NCBI RefSeq assembly: GCF_040807025.1
Contig: NC_090953.1
Coordinates: forward strand, 1,239,501-1,303,500
Reading direction: 5' to 3'
DNA: 64,000 nucleotides
Origin: Struthio camelus
Lineage: Eukaryota > Chordata > Aves > Struthioniformes > Struthionidae
Both the position numbers and the translations under genes were made by a program. The stretch's first letter is position 1. Each line of letters opens with the position of its first letter. Below, piece by piece: positions 60,347 to 64,000 of this stretch. Below the pieces are notes generated by a model that saw only the letters and a program-made list of their open reading frames with translations, made no database searches and had not been told where the DNA came from.

Positions 60347-61706
60347 AAGGATTTTATGAGCGTGGGCATGAGAATGAGCCAAGCTAAGGGTATCGTGGGA
60401 ATGGCTGTGCCACTTCGCATGCCTCCTCTCTGAGCCTCCAAAGTAGGAACCAGACTCTTCTGTCAGCCAGGACAGCCTGGCTGTCAAGCCCAGCACGAAG
60501 GCACCTCGCATAGTTCTGCACCTCTCCCGCCACCCACTTGGTTCCTAGGGGTTTTGCAGAATACTATGGTCCTTGATTCTGGAAGTCAGATCTGTGGCAT
60601 TGGATAATCTGCATATTATTGAAAGGGTCTAGTTCTGGGCTGTTTCCCAATTAAAGATCATCTCAGCAGAGTGTATACATTGCAGGATATTTTGCCTCAT
60701 GGTGATCCTTGATCTGCATTCCAGCCAGAAACAATTTTCCTGGGAGACAGACACTCTGAAGGGTATTGGATAAGATGATCTAATAGGTCTCTTTTACGTG
60801 ACCTATTGCCATGAATTACAGCTCTTCTTCTAGAAGAGATTTTTTTAAAGACGGGGATAATAATATGGGTGTTGTCCTAGTAAACAAAAGAAAAAAAGCT
60901 AGAGTCAATAAGAAGTTTTGTTGAGGACACCCCCACCCCCACCACAACGGTCTCTTTGACATTGTTCAGTATAAAAGAAACCAACAAACTGGAAACAAGG
61001 ACAGAGAAATTTTCTGCTCCATAAGTAAATAATAGTGCTACAAATATCACATGTGGGCCGCACAAGCCACAGACTGCTACATTTGCTATGACAGATGCTT
61101 AGAGCATTAGTCACATATATCAAAGTGCCTTACAAAATCCAGCCAACAAGAACAACCAACCAACAAGTCAAACAAATCCAATAGAGGGGATTTCTGTAGA
61201 AATGCCTGTTATTAGGATGAAAATCCATTGGTTAAGGCAAGGGTTTGACATAAAGCCACCAGCACATGGAAATCAGAGTTTAAGGTGGACACACAGGGAC
61301 CGCAGGATATCTGCAGAGCCTCCTGGCTGGGTCTGGCCAACCTGCTCCATGTGCACGCGCACATGTGTGCATACACTTGTGCGGCAGCTCTCACACACCA
61401 GTGCTGTGACTCAGCTGTTCGCAGGGCTGACCTAGCCCTCACTGCGTGTTAATAAACCCAGGAGCCATTCTGCTGGATTGCAAGAGCATGACAGCCACAT
61501 TCTGTGTCCTACACAAACTTGTGGTGGGAAAAGGCTTAATAATGAGGATGCTTCTGGCCATAAATCACGAGTGTGGTCATCCAGGCAAAGCAACAACGGA
61601 GACTCCCTGGCACAGGTTTATACATCCAGAACAGAGAATACACAACTGCCTGTGATGGCCGAACGTGACAGCCAGGCCTTCCCTCCCTTTCCTACTACGG
61701 TTGATT

Positions 61707-61755
61707 GCAGGATTGTACAGAGGATTTGAAGGACTGTGCAGGATTGTGCAGAGGA
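61707..61755. repeat. Imperfect direct repeat, 18 bases, period 31
   Basis: GCAGGATTGTACAGAGGA at 61707-61724 recurs with one change (A to G) at 61738-61755. Confidence 0.75.
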
Positions 61756-63246
61756 AAGATCTGGGAAACATGGGTGTGATACCAGACCTGCCATGGCTTT
61801 GTGCACCTCCATGTCCCACCTGCCCACTGGCAGTAAGAGCACGTCGCGGTCACTTAGGCCTGGAGGTGGGGTGACTTACAGGACGTGGGGATCAGCCGCG
61901 AGCATCTGACAGGATCCTGCTGTTGGGGGCCTGAATTCCTGCTATTACTGTGTGACCCTTGCTCAGAGCGACACCATGTCTTCACTTCTGTCCTTAACTC
62001 ACCAGGGAAAGGTTTTCAATTGCCTTTGTTCTCAAATAAAATATACTCATTTATTTTGGGCCTTTTTCATTTTTATCCAGTCCTTGAGTGGGCCAGGTGC
62101 TGGATGGGACCTGCACTGATCCCTGCGCTCCTCATGCCTGCTCTGGTTGTCTCCCACCTGGAAGCCCGCCTGTGGGATGTCTCCTTGTGGGCAAGGGTTG
62201 TGCTCAGTTCTACAGTTGCTGATCTGTGGATTTGGCAGCCAAAAGGGTGCCTGGCTCCCCGAGCACCAGGCTGGGCCTTCATATCTCTTGGGAAATGTCA
62301 AGTGGGAGTGAAATCTAGACTAAGGAATGTGCCTGGCACAAGGGACAGTTTATAAAATCACGTATCTATTGCCAGGCATTTCCACTAGTTACACAATGTA
62401 GCTGAAATAAAATATTACCACATATCAGCCTCTCCAAGCAGGACACAAACAAGCTGGTTCACCCTACCATGACACTACTGTCAAAACAGGGAAGATGTAG
62501 GTCAACTTCTATAGCTTCCTTAAGCTAAAACTTCCTAGCAAGTGGCTCTAACTCTGTCCAGAACAGAAACCCAGTGAGTTTCCAGGTGTCCTAGCTCTTG
62601 CAGGGGAATGAAGGTGGCTTATTTGCTTAGCCTCAGCTAGCAAGAAAGCACTTGGCAAGATAGATAAGAAATAGTTTCACAGGAGGAACACCCAAGGATT
62701 GCAGGGAAGTTTAGCATCAAGCATAAGGGCTGCAAGTCACATTACGTGAGGCTGTACGGTGGGTCGTGTTCCTGTAAGCAGCAGACAGATGTTCCTGCAT
62801 GCAGATGCTCATATATTAATAAACAATAAATAATTTTTTGGGTACATTGATCACTTTTTTGGAAAATCTGCAAAGCTGAATGTACAATGCTTCAGGGTCC
62901 TTCTGAAGGCATGAACTCCCAGACCCAAGAAAGTGATTAAATACAGTGGCTAATCAAAGCTGTGAATAGTCCTTTCAGCTTCAGTGGACTGCCCAGATGC
63001 ATTAAGTGAAAGACACACACATGTACTTTCCTATATTAGGGTCTGCAAATATAAAAAGGCAATAATCCCCTTTGCTATCACTGGATAAATGGACTATGTT
63101 TCTGGAAAGCTTCCAGGCTACTCAAATTTCTCTATTTATTAGTGGCAGCAGAAACGGAGAAAAAAGAAGGTTCTCACTTATAGTGAAAGAAGAATAGAAA
63201 AATTGCAGACATCTTAAAATCTCAAGCACATTTTTTATGAGTTCAC

Positions 63247-63345
63247 AGATTCATAGATTGCAAAACCAAAAAGGAGCATTGTGACAGTCTGTGCTGGCTC
63301 CATACATAGCGCAGGCCCAAGGGCAACTTGGAATTCATGATTTCT
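63247..63345 (-). mobile_element. Old CR1-type LINE 3' fragment
   Basis: The plus strand reads GATTCATAGATTGCAAAACC, then AGGAGCATTGTGA and ACATAGCGCAGGCCC. This follows the pattern of the inverted 3' end of CR1 elements that I know from reptile and bird genomes (GATTCATAGATT..AAGGCCAGAAGGGACCATTGTGA). The element would lie on the minus strand. It is heavily diverged, and its limits are approximate. Confidence 0.6.
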
Positions 63346-64000
63346 TCTTTAAACTCTTGCAGCCTTCTTTCTCAAATGTGCAATTGTGGCTTCTGTGGGC
63401 CTCTAGAAAAATATTTCTAAATAGCTCTCATTTAGTCTCCAAATTTTCTGTTCACAATTTTATTCTCCTTGTTTCTTAGCAACAAACTCAATTCCCATGC
63501 TCTGATATGCCTTCTGATATTTTTCTTCACATTGAACATTTACTGAAACCACTGTTTAAATTAGGAGTTATAATTTTTTGGTTAAAAACTGCAGCCTGCA
63601 GCTGATTCACAAAAATGCAAAAATAAAAAAGGCTACACAGTGTCCACAGAATGTGGCATTTTCTACTTGTTTTTTTCTTTCTCTCTTTTTAAATATATCA
63701 TTCAAAATTTCTCTTTCTGAGAAATAGCCCCATTTCACAAGGGCATTACTACGCAGGAGAGCAATTCTGAACCAGGTGTTTGGCCGCAACGCAGCAGGCA
63801 CAAGTCAACCCAGCTGGGCCAGTCCTAGCCGCTTGGACAGAAAGTATCTTTAAAAACATAACCAAACCAAACCCTCTGGAAGTGCCACTGCTGCACAACA
63901 ACTGTGTTAATCAACCTAACCCACTGAGAGCACCAGGGACACAAAGGGGTCCTGGCTCCTTTTGCCATTTGCTATCCTGCCCCGTGGGCTCCTCGCATTA

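Larger units (their letters stand above)
60256..64000 (-). other. ADAMTS7 intron upstream of the mucin exon
   Basis: No thrombospondin-repeat exon was found between 60256 and the right edge, so this is taken as intron. It holds the 24-base duplication, an imperfect 18-base repeat with a 31-base period (61707-61755) and an old CR1-like fragment near 63250. Confidence 0.6.

Noticed and set aside
1..64000. CRISPR arrays, operons, tRNA or rRNA genes, viral elements
   Set aside because: None present; the window is ordinary vertebrate chromosomal DNA.

Overview
The window is vertebrate nuclear DNA, most likely from a bird. It holds multi-exon genes with GT/AG introns, CpG-rich promoters and strong GC heterogeneity. 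It has almost no interspersed repeats, which is typical of a small GC-rich avian chromosome. I could not name the species. No operons, CRISPR arrays, prophage, rRNA or tRNA genes were seen.

Three protein genes can be assembled exon by exon. (1) 224-7536, minus strand: the first eight coding exons of SPG11 (spatacsin); the gene runs off the left edge. (2) 9256-17512, plus strand: the complete five-exon CIAO2A (FAM96A) gene, encoding 161 residues. (3) 37294-60255, minus strand: the last six coding exons of ADAMTS7 (thrombospondin repeat 4 plus mucin domain, repeats 5-8, and the PLAC domain); its 5' part lies beyond the right edge. Reading frame and intron phase agree at every junction inside the three genes.

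SPG11 and CIAO2A are head to head, with 1.7 kb between their start codons. That interval has two CpG-rich blocks separated by an AT-richer stretch, so two adjacent promoters look more likely than one shared promoter. The SPG11 side carries a YY1-type site and a perfect inverted pair of ZNF143-type sites. The CIAO2A side carries a tandem array of GC boxes, followed by a strongly G-skewed first intron. Both genes have upstream reading frames next to their starts.

CIAO2A and ADAMTS7 converge across about 19 kb with no recognisable coding exon. That interval nevertheless contains a run of CpG-rich blocks (about 23.6-33.6 kb) and several AT-rich, repeat-free stretches that resemble regulatory DNA. 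A further CpG-rich block covers the last ADAMTS7 exon, which is separated from the rest of the gene by a 15.6 kb intron.

The gene products have separate roles: lysosome reformation (SPG11), cytosolic Fe-S protein maturation (CIAO2A) and an extracellular matrix protease (ADAMTS7). I found no convincing new biological system. The most interesting points are the promoter architectures, the upstream reading frames, the gene order, the CpG block cluster between convergent genes, and the isolated PLAC exon.
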